Made by a program: the position numbers and the translations under genes. Shown piece by piece: positions 17,385-25,660 of a stretch of 64,000 bases of DNA. Source of the stretch: Negativicutes bacterium (GTDB lineage: Bacteria; Bacillota_C; Negativicutes; Sporomusales_B; JARLHX01); NCBI GenBank assembly GCA_031292035.1, contig JARLHX010000179.1, forward strand, positions 186,001 through 250,000, given 5' to 3'. A model generated the notes under the pieces. It was not told the DNA's origin. It made no database searches and was given only the letters and a program-made list of their open reading frames with translations. Position 1 is the first letter of the stretch. Every line of letters begins with the position of its first letter.

Positions 17385-17412
17385 AATTCTCGTCCCTTGC
17401 AAGACGAGAATT
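17385..17412 (-). terminator. Terminator of the rpiR-ubiX unit
   Basis: A 10-bp perfect stem (17385-17394 with 17403-17412) is followed on the minus strand by TTTGTTT. It lies 20 bases past the ubiX stop. Confidence 0.8.
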
Positions 17413-17431
17413 AGCAGGCGAGTTTCTTTTT

Positions 17432-17986
17432 TCAGCTTCCCCAGCGATAGCTTAGTTCATTATCCAGACCAAGTTGATCCAAAATCCGGGCTACCGTCTG
17501 ATCAATAACATCGTCAAGGGTTTGGGGACGGCCGTAAAAGGCGGGCATCGGCGGCAAAATAACCGCTCCGGCTTGGGCGACTGCTAGCATGTTGCCGAGA
17601 TGAATGACGCTGAGCGGCGACTCCCTCGGAACCAGAATGAGCTTCCGTCGCTCCTTCAGCATGACATCGGCCGCCCGGACAATCAGACTGTCGCTAAACC
17701 CGTGGGCAATCGCCGCCAGTGATTTCATGCTGCAAGGCACGACAACCATGGCGTCCATACGAAAAGAGCCGCTGGCGATCGGTGCCGCCAGTTCGCCATT
17801 ATTATAAAAATGCCTGGCCAATGCTTGGATCTCGGCCAAACTTTTGTTTGTTTCATAGCTTAAATTATGTCCGGCCCATTCGCTAAAAACCAGATGGACC
17901 TCCACATCCTGCTGCTGCAAAACCTCCAGCAGCCTGATGGCATAAATGATTCCCGAAGCCCCTGTCACACCAACAACAACCTTCAT
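17432..17986 (-). CDS. ubiX: Flavin prenyltransferase UbiX
   Basis: The protein has 184 residues from ATG at 17986, shortly after GGAAGG; an upstream in-frame GTG at 18004 overlaps the previous gene. The FMN-binding GVTGASGIIYAIRL, the SMKSLAAIAHG segment and the C-terminal LVPRESPLSVIHL and MPAFYGRPQTLDDVID blocks are typical. UbiX joins dimethylallyl phosphate to FMN to make prenylated FMN, the cofactor of UbiD-type decarboxylases. No ubiD is in the window, so the client enzyme is elsewhere. It follows an RpiR regulator by 14 bases, an unusual pairing. Confidence 0.93.
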   Translation of the reverse strand: MKVVVGVTGASGIIYAIRLLEVLQQQDVEVHLVFSEWAGHNLSYETNKSLAEIQALARHFYNNGELAAPIASGSFRMDAMVVVPCSMKSLAAIAHGFSDSLIVRAADVMLKERRKLILVPRESPLSVIHLGNMLAVAQAGAVILPPMPAFYGRPQTLDDVIDQTVARILDQLGLDNELSYRWGS

Positions 17987-18000
17987 GTTTCCCTTCCTTA

Positions 18001-18846
18001 TCACCTTTTTTTCTTGGCAACCGCGAGTCGCGAGGTATTGATTTTATCGACCCCGGTTTCGCCAAGTTTTAAAACTACTGCCACATAGAGAATATCCAGG
18101 ATAACCAATTGCAAGATCCGCGAGACCATGGCATCGGAGCGGAACTTGGTTTCATTGGAAGAGCTCAGCAAAATATAGTCGGCCTGTTGGGTGATGGTCG
18201 AATGGGCATGACTGGTCAAGGCAACGACCTTCGCCCGATTTTTTTTCGCGAGCGCGGTTGCTTCCAGAATATCGCGGCTTTCCCCCGAGTGGGTAATGGC
18301 AAAAACCAAAGTGTTCGAGTCGACATGAGAACAGGCAATATTCATAAAATGGGTGTCAGTAAAAAAAGCGGCGTCAATCCCCAGCCTCAGGAACTTATGA
18401 AAGGCATCGGTGGCCACCACCCCGGACGCGCCCACGCCGCAGAACAAAATGCGCTTGGCCTTCAGGATGAGGCCGGCTACCTTCTCCAGGACGGCGGTGG
18501 TAATCAAATTATTAAGATCTTGAATCGAGGTGACAGTGGACATAATGACCTTTTGGCGGATTTGGTCCAGCGGCTCACCGACCCGGATTTCTTCATAGAT
18601 AGCCTGCCCCGAACGACTGGCTGCATCCTGGGCGATCCGGACCCGGAAAACCTGGTAGGAGTCAATACCCAATTTATGAAGGAAACGCAAAATGGTGGTC
18701 TCACTGGTTTGGCACTTTTCGGCAAGTTCACTGAGCGACAGCAAAAATACCCCCTCGGAATTGCAGAGAACAAAATCGGCGATTCTTTTTTGGGTAGGGG
18801 ATAAAATATGATACCGGGTGCGGATGTGGGAAAATAGGTTGTCCAT
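18001..18846 (-). CDS. RpiR-family transcriptional regulator (HTH plus SIS domain)
   Basis: The protein has 281 residues from ATG at 18846, after AAGGAAG. Residues 1-75 are an RpiR helix-turn-helix (SPTQKRIADFVLCN, LSLSELAEKCQTSETTILRFLHKLG). Residues about 115-250 are a SIS sugar-phosphate-binding domain (RILFCGVGASGVVATDAFHKF, FAITHSGESRDILEATALAKK). Regulators of this family sense phosphorylated sugars or sugar acids. Its place beside the gntP-larA-kinase-aldolase operon makes that operon the likely target, and a perfect palindrome lies at that operon's promoter. It is separated from gntP by a terminator, so it has its own transcript with ubiX. Confidence 0.92.
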   Translation of the reverse strand: MDNLFSHIRTRYHILSPTQKRIADFVLCNSEGVFLLSLSELAEKCQTSETTILRFLHKLGIDSYQVFRVRIAQDAASRSGQAIYEEIRVGEPLDQIRQKVIMSTVTSIQDLNNLITTAVLEKVAGLILKAKRILFCGVGASGVVATDAFHKFLRLGIDAAFFTDTHFMNIACSHVDSNTLVFAITHSGESRDILEATALAKKNRAKVVALTSHAHSTITQQADYILLSSSNETKFRSDAMVSRILQLVILDILYVAVVLKLGETGVDKINTSRLAVAKKKR

Positions 18847-18975
18847 ATTACTTCCTTGTCCTCTTTGATCTGGCCTTTTGCCGGCTGTTTCCATTGCTTC
18901 TGCAGCAAAAGCCGCCAACCCTGCTTTTTCTTCCTGGCCCCGAATCGATACCAGTAAGACTGTCGTCCTGCTGGC

Positions 18976-19002
18976 AAAAAGAGCGGAAAATTCCGCTCTT
19001 TT
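18976..19002. terminator. Terminator after gntP
   Basis: A stem GAGCGGAA/TTCCGCTC (18981-18988 with 18991-18998) has A and T runs on either side, so it works after gntP on the minus strand. Confidence 0.75.
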
Positions 19003-19033
19003 GCTGCAGGGATCATTTTATTTGCGGACTGCT

Positions 19034-20374
19034 TTACCCGACGATTTTGGCCAGCGCCAAGGTGGCGAAAAGACCGACAACCGCGGCGATGCAGACAGAT
19101 ACAGTATAGCTCTTGAACATATCAGGCAGAGACATGCCGAAATATTCTTTAACAATCCAGAAACCGGAGTCGTTGACATGGGAGGCGCCGATGGCCCCTG
19201 CGCCGATGGCGACACATACCAGGGCCGGGTCGAGGGTCGGATATTTGGACAAGATCGGCAGGATGATCCCGCCTGAGGTCATCATCGCGACGGTGGCCGA
19301 GCCGACCGAGAAGCGCATAACGATGGCCACAATCCAAGCCATGATCAGCGGACTCATATCCAAGCTGGTCAGCACCTTGGCGATCTCAGTGCCCATGCCG
19401 CTGTCGAGGATAACCTTGTTGAACGAACCGCCGCCGCCGATGACCAGCAGAATGCCGGCAACCGGGCCGAAGCAGGATTCGGTGTATTTGAGAATCGCTT
19501 CTTTGTCAAACCCTCTGGCCAGACCCAGGGTATAGTAGGAGACAAAGGCCGAAATCAACAGGGCCGTAATCGGGTTGCCGATAAAGGCGACAAAGGGAAG
19601 AATGGACGCGCCTTTCGGGACATTCATTTCAATGATCGTTCTGGCTACCATGATGACTAGGGGCAGCAGGATGGTGAATAGGGTAATGCCAAACCCTGGT
19701 AGCTCAGCATCAGGAGTCCGCTCAATTTTACATAGGTGAGCGGGGGGTTTGAGCTCAACTCTGGAGCCGATATAATTGCCCCAGATGGGACCGGCGATGG
19801 CAGCCATCGGGAAACCGACCATCAAGCCATACATGATAACTTTGCCCATGTCGGCTTTGAGCAGGATGGTGATCGCCGCTGCCGCCGGGTGGGGCGGCAC
19901 GATGCAGTGAACTGTCAAGAGGCCGGCTACGATGGGGATACCGATCTTAACCAGCGACATTTCTGACTCCATGGCTACACAGAAGACCAGGGGAATCAAA
20001 AGAACAAAGCCGACCTGGAAGAAGACGGGAATACCGCAGATGAAGCCGACAATCATCATCGCCCAATGGGCGCGGTCGCGGCCCAGTGCCTCGATCAGCG
20101 TACGGGCCAGGCGTTCGGCCCCGCCGGAAACCTCCATCATCTTACCGAGGATGGTCCCCAAGCCGAGGATGGTTGCCAGAAAACCCAGGGTGCCGGCCAT
20201 GCCGGCCTCGATCGACCCGGCGATCTGCGCCAGCGGCATACCGGTAGCCAACCCCAGGAAGATACAGGCCACGATCAGGGAAACAAAAGCGTGCAGGCGG
20301 ACCTTCATAATCAAGAAAACGATTAATGCGATAGAAACAAGCAGGACCATCAACATTGCTCCACTAGTACCCAT
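19034..20374 (-). CDS. gntP: GntP-family permease (gluconate or related sugar-acid:H+ symporter)
   Basis: The protein has 446 residues from ATG at 20374 after AAGGAGG. It is hydrophobic throughout, with about 12 membrane segments. Family marks include FICGIPVFFQVGFVLLIPL, VPPHPAAAAI, and the C-terminal GAGAIGASHVNDSGFW block. GntP members import gluconate or similar polyhydroxy acids. It is the last gene of an operon with a 2-hydroxyacid dehydrogenase, an aldolase, a FGGY kinase and a LarA-type epimerase, so its substrate is probably the 2-hydroxy sugar acid on which those enzymes act. Gluconate is the default guess; the exact acid is not settled. Confidence 0.88.
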   Translation of the reverse strand: MGTSGAMLMVLLVSIALIVFLIMKVRLHAFVSLIVACIFLGLATGMPLAQIAGSIEAGMAGTLGFLATILGLGTILGKMMEVSGGAERLARTLIEALGRDRAHWAMMIVGFICGIPVFFQVGFVLLIPLVFCVAMESEMSLVKIGIPIVAGLLTVHCIVPPHPAAAAITILLKADMGKVIMYGLMVGFPMAAIAGPIWGNYIGSRVELKPPAHLCKIERTPDAELPGFGITLFTILLPLVIMVARTIIEMNVPKGASILPFVAFIGNPITALLISAFVSYYTLGLARGFDKEAILKYTESCFGPVAGILLVIGGGGSFNKVILDSGMGTEIAKVLTSLDMSPLIMAWIVAIVMRFSVGSATVAMMTSGGIILPILSKYPTLDPALVCVAIGAGAIGASHVNDSGFWIVKEYFGMSLPDMFKSYTVSVCIAAVVGLFATLALAKIVG

Positions 20375-20456
20375 ACTTAACCTCCTTATTTTTTAGGGAA
20401 ATTCATCTCTGATGCGCGCCAGACCGGCAGCATCACCTCCTGCTCGATTCTGCTGT

Positions 20457-21731
20457 TTATTTTTTTATAATCGGCAACATATCCGGGGCATGGGTAAGGA
20501 CCGTGACCCGGGCACTTTCGCCTTTTACGGCCAGGGCCGCATCTAATGCTGCCTGGACGGAGGCGAAGGGTTTAAAGCCAAGGGTTGCCGCGTCGTCGGC
20601 GCAAATACCGCTGGATACGATATACACCGTTTCCCGTTCTTTGACCTGAGCCCAGGCGATGGCCAGCGCGGCGGCGACTTCGTCATGGACCTGGCCGCAA
20701 GATACGGCGTCCCGCAAATCACAGGCGGCATGATGGGTTACTTCCAGAATATCCTTGTGCATGACCGCCACGCCCTCGTAGCAGGGAGTAACGATGATGA
20801 CAATCCCGCCGGCCTTAACCGCCAGGTCGGATGGGTAGAGAGTCTTGTGGGCCTGCCAGAATTCGAGGTCGCAAGGATGGGAACTTGAGAGCACGATGTC
20901 GGCCTCCTCAGGCAGTTCAACAGCATACACCTGTAGCGCCAGCTTGACTCCCTCGTTAAAGGCCTCGACTACATCGCCGTAAAAAGCGCCAACCACTTCG
21001 CCGTGACGGTTGAGAACGGTATTGAATATCGTGTTCAGGCCGACACTGCGAGCGATGGAATTGAGCTCACTGCGCACCGGATTATCTTCCACTCCGAGGT
21101 AAGAGCGGGGGGCCCGGACGCTCAAAAGATGGGTCTCGGCTGTCGTCTGCTCGCCGGAAATACCAGGCTGGACAATCTTGGCCCCGCCGGCAAACCCGGG
21201 AATATGGTGGGGAACAACGCTGCCGACCCCAATCTTGAAATCAGCTTCATAGGTTTCTTTGTTTACCGTGACATGAGTGCCGTTCGGAGTGGTCCCCAGA
21301 TCGACCAGTTCGTCGGGATTCAGATAGTCATGGTTTTTGATGACCACCCGCTTGACGACCTCAGGGCCGAATTTTACCAGAATCTCCTCATCGGTCATAA
21401 ACCGGTGGGTCCCCAGGGCGATAATCAGCGTAATCTGCGAATCCTTGATCCCGGCCGCGTTGAACTCGTCCAGCAGCACTGGAATGAGTTTCTCGGTTGG
21501 TGTCATCCGGGTGTTGTCGTCGGCGACAATGACGACCTTTTTTACTCCCTTTACCAGCTCCCGCAGCGGTTTGCTGCCGATAGGGTTATTCATCGCCCTG
21601 ATGCATTCCTGCCGGACGTCGGCCACCGCGGGAACGTCTTTGGGCGAAAATGCGCCAACCAGATTCCCTGCGGGGATTTGCACTTCCACGATTTCCTTGC
21701 CGTACGGCAGGGCTACTTTAACCTTGGCCAA
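20457..21731 (-). CDS. LarA-family nickel-dependent 2-hydroxyacid racemase/epimerase
   Basis: The protein has 424 residues, the usual LarA size, from TTG at 21731, 9 bases after AAAGGAG. It keeps His109 (LGTHR), the pair His175-His176 and Lys185 in VPHHIPGFAGGAKIVQPG. These match LarA residues H108, H174 and K184; the lysine tethers the nickel-pincer (NPN) cofactor. LarA itself racemises lactate, but the wider family includes members that epimerise C2 of sugar acids such as gluconate. With GntP, a FGGY kinase and an aldolase in the operon, a sugar-acid 2-epimerase is more likely here than a lactate racemase. The cofactor genes larB, larC and larE are not in the window. Confidence 0.88.
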   Translation of the reverse strand: MAKVKVALPYGKEIVEVQIPAGNLVGAFSPKDVPAVADVRQECIRAMNNPIGSKPLRELVKGVKKVVIVADDNTRMTPTEKLIPVLLDEFNAAGIKDSQITLIIALGTHRFMTDEEILVKFGPEVVKRVVIKNHDYLNPDELVDLGTTPNGTHVTVNKETYEADFKIGVGSVVPHHIPGFAGGAKIVQPGISGEQTTAETHLLSVRAPRSYLGVEDNPVRSELNSIARSVGLNTIFNTVLNRHGEVVGAFYGDVVEAFNEGVKLALQVYAVELPEEADIVLSSSHPCDLEFWQAHKTLYPSDLAVKAGGIVIIVTPCYEGVAVMHKDILEVTHHAACDLRDAVSCGQVHDEVAAALAIAWAQVKERETVYIVSSGICADDAATLGFKPFASVQAALDAALAVKGESARVTVLTHAPDMLPIIKK

Positions 21732-21788
21732 GATAGTCAGCTCCTTTAAATGGTTATTTGGTCTGCGGTTGCTGCGCCACGGCGTTTG

Positions 21789-23306
21789 CTACACCGGACT
21801 GCGGAACAGTTCGTAAATCTGCTCCCGGTTAAGGGCGTTATACAGTGCATCTTTACGTTTGAACAATGTGCTGTATTTTTCGACATTGACGGCATCAGGC
21901 TCGTAACGCCTTGGCTCATCGGGACTGATGGTATGAAAGGCCTCAGTGTAATCCTTGTAAATCCCCAGCGTCACCGCGGCGCTCATCAGCGCTCCCAGCG
22001 AGGAGGCTTCGTTGTTGTCATAGCGGATGACGGTCTTGGCGAAGGCGTCGGCCTGCATGCGGTTGAACAAGTCGAAAGAAGTCAGGCCGCCAGCAACGCT
22101 GACAACCGAGATATCCCCCACCAGGTTTTCCAACAGGGACAGGTTATGGGCGATTTCCAGTGAAATGCCTTCGAGAATGGCCCGGCTAAAGTCACTCCGG
22201 CGCGAACCCAACGACAGGTTGAAAAACATGCCTTTGGCCATGGGATTCCAGTAAGGTGCGGCGCTGCCTTCGAAATGGGTGAGCATCATCACGCCGTTGG
22301 CCCCGAGCGGCGATTCGGCTGCTTCCTGGTTCATTTGTGCGTAGACATCCTCCCCTTCGGGGTAAAATTGCTCCTTGAACCAGCGATGAATCGAACCGGT
22401 ATTGAAAATCCCCGCCTCAGCAATCCATTTTCCGGGTACGGCTGCGGCGCTGCACAACGTCCGGCAATTATCGTCAAACTGGGGTTTTTCCGAATAGGCG
22501 ATGACGAAAGACCCGGTGCCGGTATTGGCCTCGGCGTAGCCTGTTCGCAGAATATTCAGTGCAAGGGCGGCGCACTGCTGGTCACCGCCACCGATTACCA
22601 CCGGCGTTCCGGGAGCCAGTCTGGCGGCAGCGGCTAGTTTGTTGTCAAGATATCCTACAATCGATCCCGGCGGTCGAAGGTCAGCTAAGAGCGACGGGGA
22701 AATGCCGGCAATGCGGAGCAAGTCTTCATCCCAGGAAAAGCTATTGATATTCATCAGCATCGTCCGGCAGGCCTGGGTCCAATCGGTCACGAACGAGCCG
22801 GTCAAAAGATAGACCACATAATCCTGTACACCAAGCATTTTGTGGGTTTTAGCGTACAGCTCGGGCCGCTCGTCTTGCAGCCACATCATTTTGGGAGCGG
22901 AAAAATACGGATCGACCCGCAGCCCTGTCCGGCGGTAAATATCCTTGAGGTTCATCTGGGCCAGTAGTTTGCCGCACTGGGCGACACTGCGCTTATCCTG
23001 CCACATAATGGCGTTATGCAGCGGATTGCCGTCCCTGTCCACCGGAATGACTGACGCCCGTTGCGAAGTCACCGCGATTGCATCAATATGGATATTCTTT
23101 TCTTTGATGAATTCTCCTGCCGCTTTCAGGGTAACCTGGAGCGCATCTTTCCAGCTGGCCGGATTTTGCTCCACATGATTATCCCGGCCGAATTCCGAAT
23201 GATACTCCTTGCCTGAACGGTAGAGCAACTGGCCTGTTTTGCTGTACAGCATGGTTTTCAGGCTCGACGTCCCCACATCCACAACCAGTACGTGCTCCAC
23301 ATGCAT
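21789..23306 (-). CDS. FGGY-family carbohydrate kinase
   Basis: The protein has 505 residues with both FGGY halves: an N-terminal phosphate loop VVDVGTSSLKTMLY, the central VIGGGDQQCAALAL and the C-terminal VSVAGGLTSFDLFNRMQAD. The family phosphorylates sugars, polyols and sugar acids with ATP (xylulokinase, gluconokinase and similar). The sequence does not let me choose a substrate. In this operon it probably phosphorylates the imported or oxidised sugar acid before aldol cleavage. The start is ATG at 23306, but the GAGGGG site then has no spacing; GTG at 23300 fits better by distance. A GC-rich hairpin lies in the 100-base gap upstream. Confidence 0.9.
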   Translation of the reverse strand: MHVEHVLVVDVGTSSLKTMLYSKTGQLLYRSGKEYHSEFGRDNHVEQNPASWKDALQVTLKAAGEFIKEKNIHIDAIAVTSQRASVIPVDRDGNPLHNAIMWQDKRSVAQCGKLLAQMNLKDIYRRTGLRVDPYFSAPKMMWLQDERPELYAKTHKMLGVQDYVVYLLTGSFVTDWTQACRTMLMNINSFSWDEDLLRIAGISPSLLADLRPPGSIVGYLDNKLAAAARLAPGTPVVIGGGDQQCAALALNILRTGYAEANTGTGSFVIAYSEKPQFDDNCRTLCSAAAVPGKWIAEAGIFNTGSIHRWFKEQFYPEGEDVYAQMNQEAAESPLGANGVMMLTHFEGSAAPYWNPMAKGMFFNLSLGSRRSDFSRAILEGISLEIAHNLSLLENLVGDISVVSVAGGLTSFDLFNRMQADAFAKTVIRYDNNEASSLGALMSAAVTLGIYKDYTEAFHTISPDEPRRYEPDAVNVEKYSTLFKRKDALYNALNREQIYELFRSPV

Positions 23307-23406
23307 CCCCTCTTCTCTGCCACTTTCATCCGAATATTATGAAAATTTTTTCCCGGCCAAAGCCCCTGGGGCAGCGCCCGGGGGCCTTAGCCTTTTATAT
23401 AAATAA

Positions 23407-24243
23407 TCAGCAGTCGCGAAACATTGCACTATATTTTTTTACTACATCTTTGACAAAGCCTACTTGCTTTAAGGCCACTTGGGAAAGATGGGGCCGTTCC
23501 CCGGAAGCCAGCATACCTTGTATCTTCTCGACAGTGTACATTGAAATCTCGGTGTTGACATTTATTTTGGCGATGCCATTGGCAATGCACTCGCGGACAA
23601 TGGTCTCCGGTGTGCCTGATCCGCCGTGCAGCACCAACGGAATGTCGACAACAGTGGCAATCTTTTTCAACACGCCGACATCCACCTTTGGTGTGCCCTT
23701 ATACATGCCATGGACAGTACCGATGGAAACAGCCAGGGCGTCGATATTCGTTTCAGCCACGAATTGCCTGGCCTGCTCAGGATTGGTGTAGATCTCTTTG
23801 GCAGCTTCCTCGTTGGAGAAATCTCCGCCGGCCAAAGCCCCCAACTCGGCCTCCACACTCACCCCGGCTGCATGGGCAATTCTTACGATCTCGGCAGTCT
23901 TCGCCATATTCTCGGCAAAGGGAAGGGCCGAGCCGTCGTACATCACCGAGGTAAACCCTGCTTTGATGGCCTGGACGATATGGGCAAACGATTTGCAGTG
24001 ATCCAGATGCAATACCACCGGAATATCGGCTTTAGCGGCCATAGCGCCCACCAGGGCGGTGACTTCGGTCAGTTCCATGTTCGTCAGATAATTTTCGCCA
24101 AAGGCGACAATGGTGGGATATCCCATTTCCCGGCCGGCCTCGACAACACCGCGGATGGTCTCATAGCTATAGACATTGAAAGAGCCCACGGCGTATTTTC
24201 CCTGGCGGGCCCCCTTCAGCACCGCCGACAGATTGACCATCAT
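23407..24243 (-). CDS. Class II (fructose-bisphosphate type) aldolase family protein
   Basis: The protein has 278 residues from ATG at 24243, which overlaps the dehydrogenase stop by 4 bases (ATGA), so the two are coupled. It has the zinc-ligand and active-site motifs of class II aldolases: VVLHLDHCKSF, VEAELGALAGGD, VSIGTVHGMYKG, LVLHGGSGTP and KINVNTEI. Members include FbaA, GatY/KbaY and IolJ. All cleave or form bonds with dihydroxyacetone phosphate. In this setting a keto sugar-acid phosphate is the likely substrate, by analogy to IolJ acting on 2-deoxy-5-keto-gluconate 6-phosphate. That is inference. Confidence 0.9.
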   Translation of the reverse strand: MMVNLSAVLKGARQGKYAVGSFNVYSYETIRGVVEAGREMGYPTIVAFGENYLTNMELTEVTALVGAMAAKADIPVVLHLDHCKSFAHIVQAIKAGFTSVMYDGSALPFAENMAKTAEIVRIAHAAGVSVEAELGALAGGDFSNEEAAKEIYTNPEQARQFVAETNIDALAVSIGTVHGMYKGTPKVDVGVLKKIATVVDIPLVLHGGSGTPETIVRECIANGIAKINVNTEISMYTVEKIQGMLASGERPHLSQVALKQVGFVKDVVKKYSAMFRDC

Positions 24244-25337
24244 TGCTGCACACCTGCCAGCCATGCTTTGAATTCCGGCTGGTCCAGCACTTCACGGTTG
24301 ATGATGAAGCGGGCCTTCTGTCCGCTGAGAAGTTTATGGATATCTTCCATCAGAATCTCCGGCGAACGGGTGAGGGCTTCTTTGGTGGTACCGGCGATAT
24401 GGGTGGACAGAGTCACATTATCCAGGGTCAATAATTCGCTGTCTGGCTTGATTGGCTCAAAATTAAATACATCCAATCCGGCTCCGGCGATTTTTTGCGC
24501 TTTGAGAGCTTCAATCAGCGCCGCCTCGTCTACCAGGCCGGCCCGGGCGGTATTGATCAGATAAGCGGTCGGCTTCATCAGCGCCAATTCTTTGGCACTG
24601 ACCATATTTTTGGTACTTTCACTCATCCGGGCGTGGAGACTGATAAAATCGCTGTCTTTAAACAACGTTTCCTTATCCACCAAGGTGCAACCGGCCTCCC
24701 GAACAGCGTCGGCGTCAACAAAAGGATCATAAACCAGGCGGTTTACACCAAAGCCGGATAGCTTCTGGGCCAATAACCGGCCAATATAGCCAAAGCCGAC
24801 GATGCCGACATTCTTGCCCTTCAGCTCGGGAACCCAGTCCGAATTGGAAAATTCCTTGCGCCACTGGCCGTTCTTGATGGCATAGTGTGCTCTGGCTATG
24901 TTGCGGCACTCTGACAGCATCAGGCCTACCGCAAAATCAGATACCGCTTCAGCGTTGCGGCCTTCAATGTTAAAGATGAGAATGCCGCGCTTGGTCGCTT
25001 CCCCGACATTGACATTCTCCAGACCGGCCCGGGAAACCCCGGCAATCCTCAATTTAGGCATGGCATCAAACACCTTGGAAGATACCGGGACAAATAGTCC
25101 CGCCAACAGCTCGGCATCCTGGCCGCGCTCGCGGATAAGAGCATCTACCTCTTCAATTTCCGGCCCCTTCTTTTCGACTTCCAGCCTCCGTGCCTGAAGT
25201 TTTTGCCAGTTGGGTTCCCAATCCCCAACATGAACATCGCCGACGAAATCCCCCAGAAACTTTTCCGCCGCTGCCTTGAACTCAGACCCCAGGATCATGG
25301 CATCGCCAAGCAATATTGTCTTCAGCTGTTTTTTCAT
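24240..25337 (-). CDS. D-isomer-specific 2-hydroxyacid dehydrogenase
   Basis: The protein has 365 residues from ATG at 25337 after AAAGGAAG; an upstream in-frame codon at 25391 lies in the promoter. It has the NAD-binding VGIVGFGYIGRLLA motif and the catalytic Arg (INTARAGLVDE), Glu (DVFNFEP) and His (THIAGTT). The family interconverts 2-hydroxy and 2-keto acids with NAD(P). It is the first gene of the sugar-acid operon and could oxidise the substrate or reduce a product such as tartronate semialdehyde/hydroxypyruvate. The N-terminal 60 residues are longer than in simple lactate dehydrogenases. Confidence 0.92.
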   Translation of the reverse strand: MKKQLKTILLGDAMILGSEFKAAAEKFLGDFVGDVHVGDWEPNWQKLQARRLEVEKKGPEIEEVDALIRERGQDAELLAGLFVPVSSKVFDAMPKLRIAGVSRAGLENVNVGEATKRGILIFNIEGRNAEAVSDFAVGLMLSECRNIARAHYAIKNGQWRKEFSNSDWVPELKGKNVGIVGFGYIGRLLAQKLSGFGVNRLVYDPFVDADAVREAGCTLVDKETLFKDSDFISLHARMSESTKNMVSAKELALMKPTAYLINTARAGLVDEAALIEALKAQKIAGAGLDVFNFEPIKPDSELLTLDNVTLSTHIAGTTKEALTRSPEILMEDIHKLLSGQKARFIINREVLDQPEFKAWLAGVQQ

Positions 25338-25415
25338 AACGACTTCCTTTCTGCTTATCGCTTGATATGGTAAAACATTAGAGCGGTTCACGCAAAAGAC
25401 ACCCTAGTCGACCAG

Positions 25416-25434
25416 TAGTTTTAAAACTATCATA
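25416..25434 (-). promoter_or_regulatory. Perfect 14-bp palindrome next to a -10 box (candidate RpiR operator)
   Basis: TAGTTTTAAAACTA at 25416-25429 is a perfect palindrome. On the minus strand it follows directly on TATGAT (25434-25429), a good -10 box for the sugar-acid operon; the -35 (TAGTAA) is weak. A repressor bound here would cover the transcription start. The A/T-rich core resembles operators of RpiR-family proteins such as HexR. The rest of the 25338-25660 gap shows no gene. Confidence 0.5.
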
Positions 25435-25660
25435 TTACAGCGACAGTAATTTTACTACTATATTTCTTGTTTCTGAAGCAGAATCCTGCTCACTCTTATA
25501 TTTTTTTCGCGATCTGGCCAGTCGTCTGGAGAGTCAACAATCTATGTCGCTAGAAAAAATTCTATGACTTATATTGTAGAAAAAAAGGGTCTTTTGCTGA
25601 AATAGCGAATTTTTTCCTGATGGCGTTTTTACTTGGGTGAAAAGTTGCGGAGGTTTGTTT

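Noticed and set aside
20457..21731. Annotating the LarA homologue simply as lactate racemase
   Set aside because: The operon has a FGGY kinase, a class II aldolase and GntP, but no lactate permease and no larB/C/E, so a sugar-acid substrate fits better.
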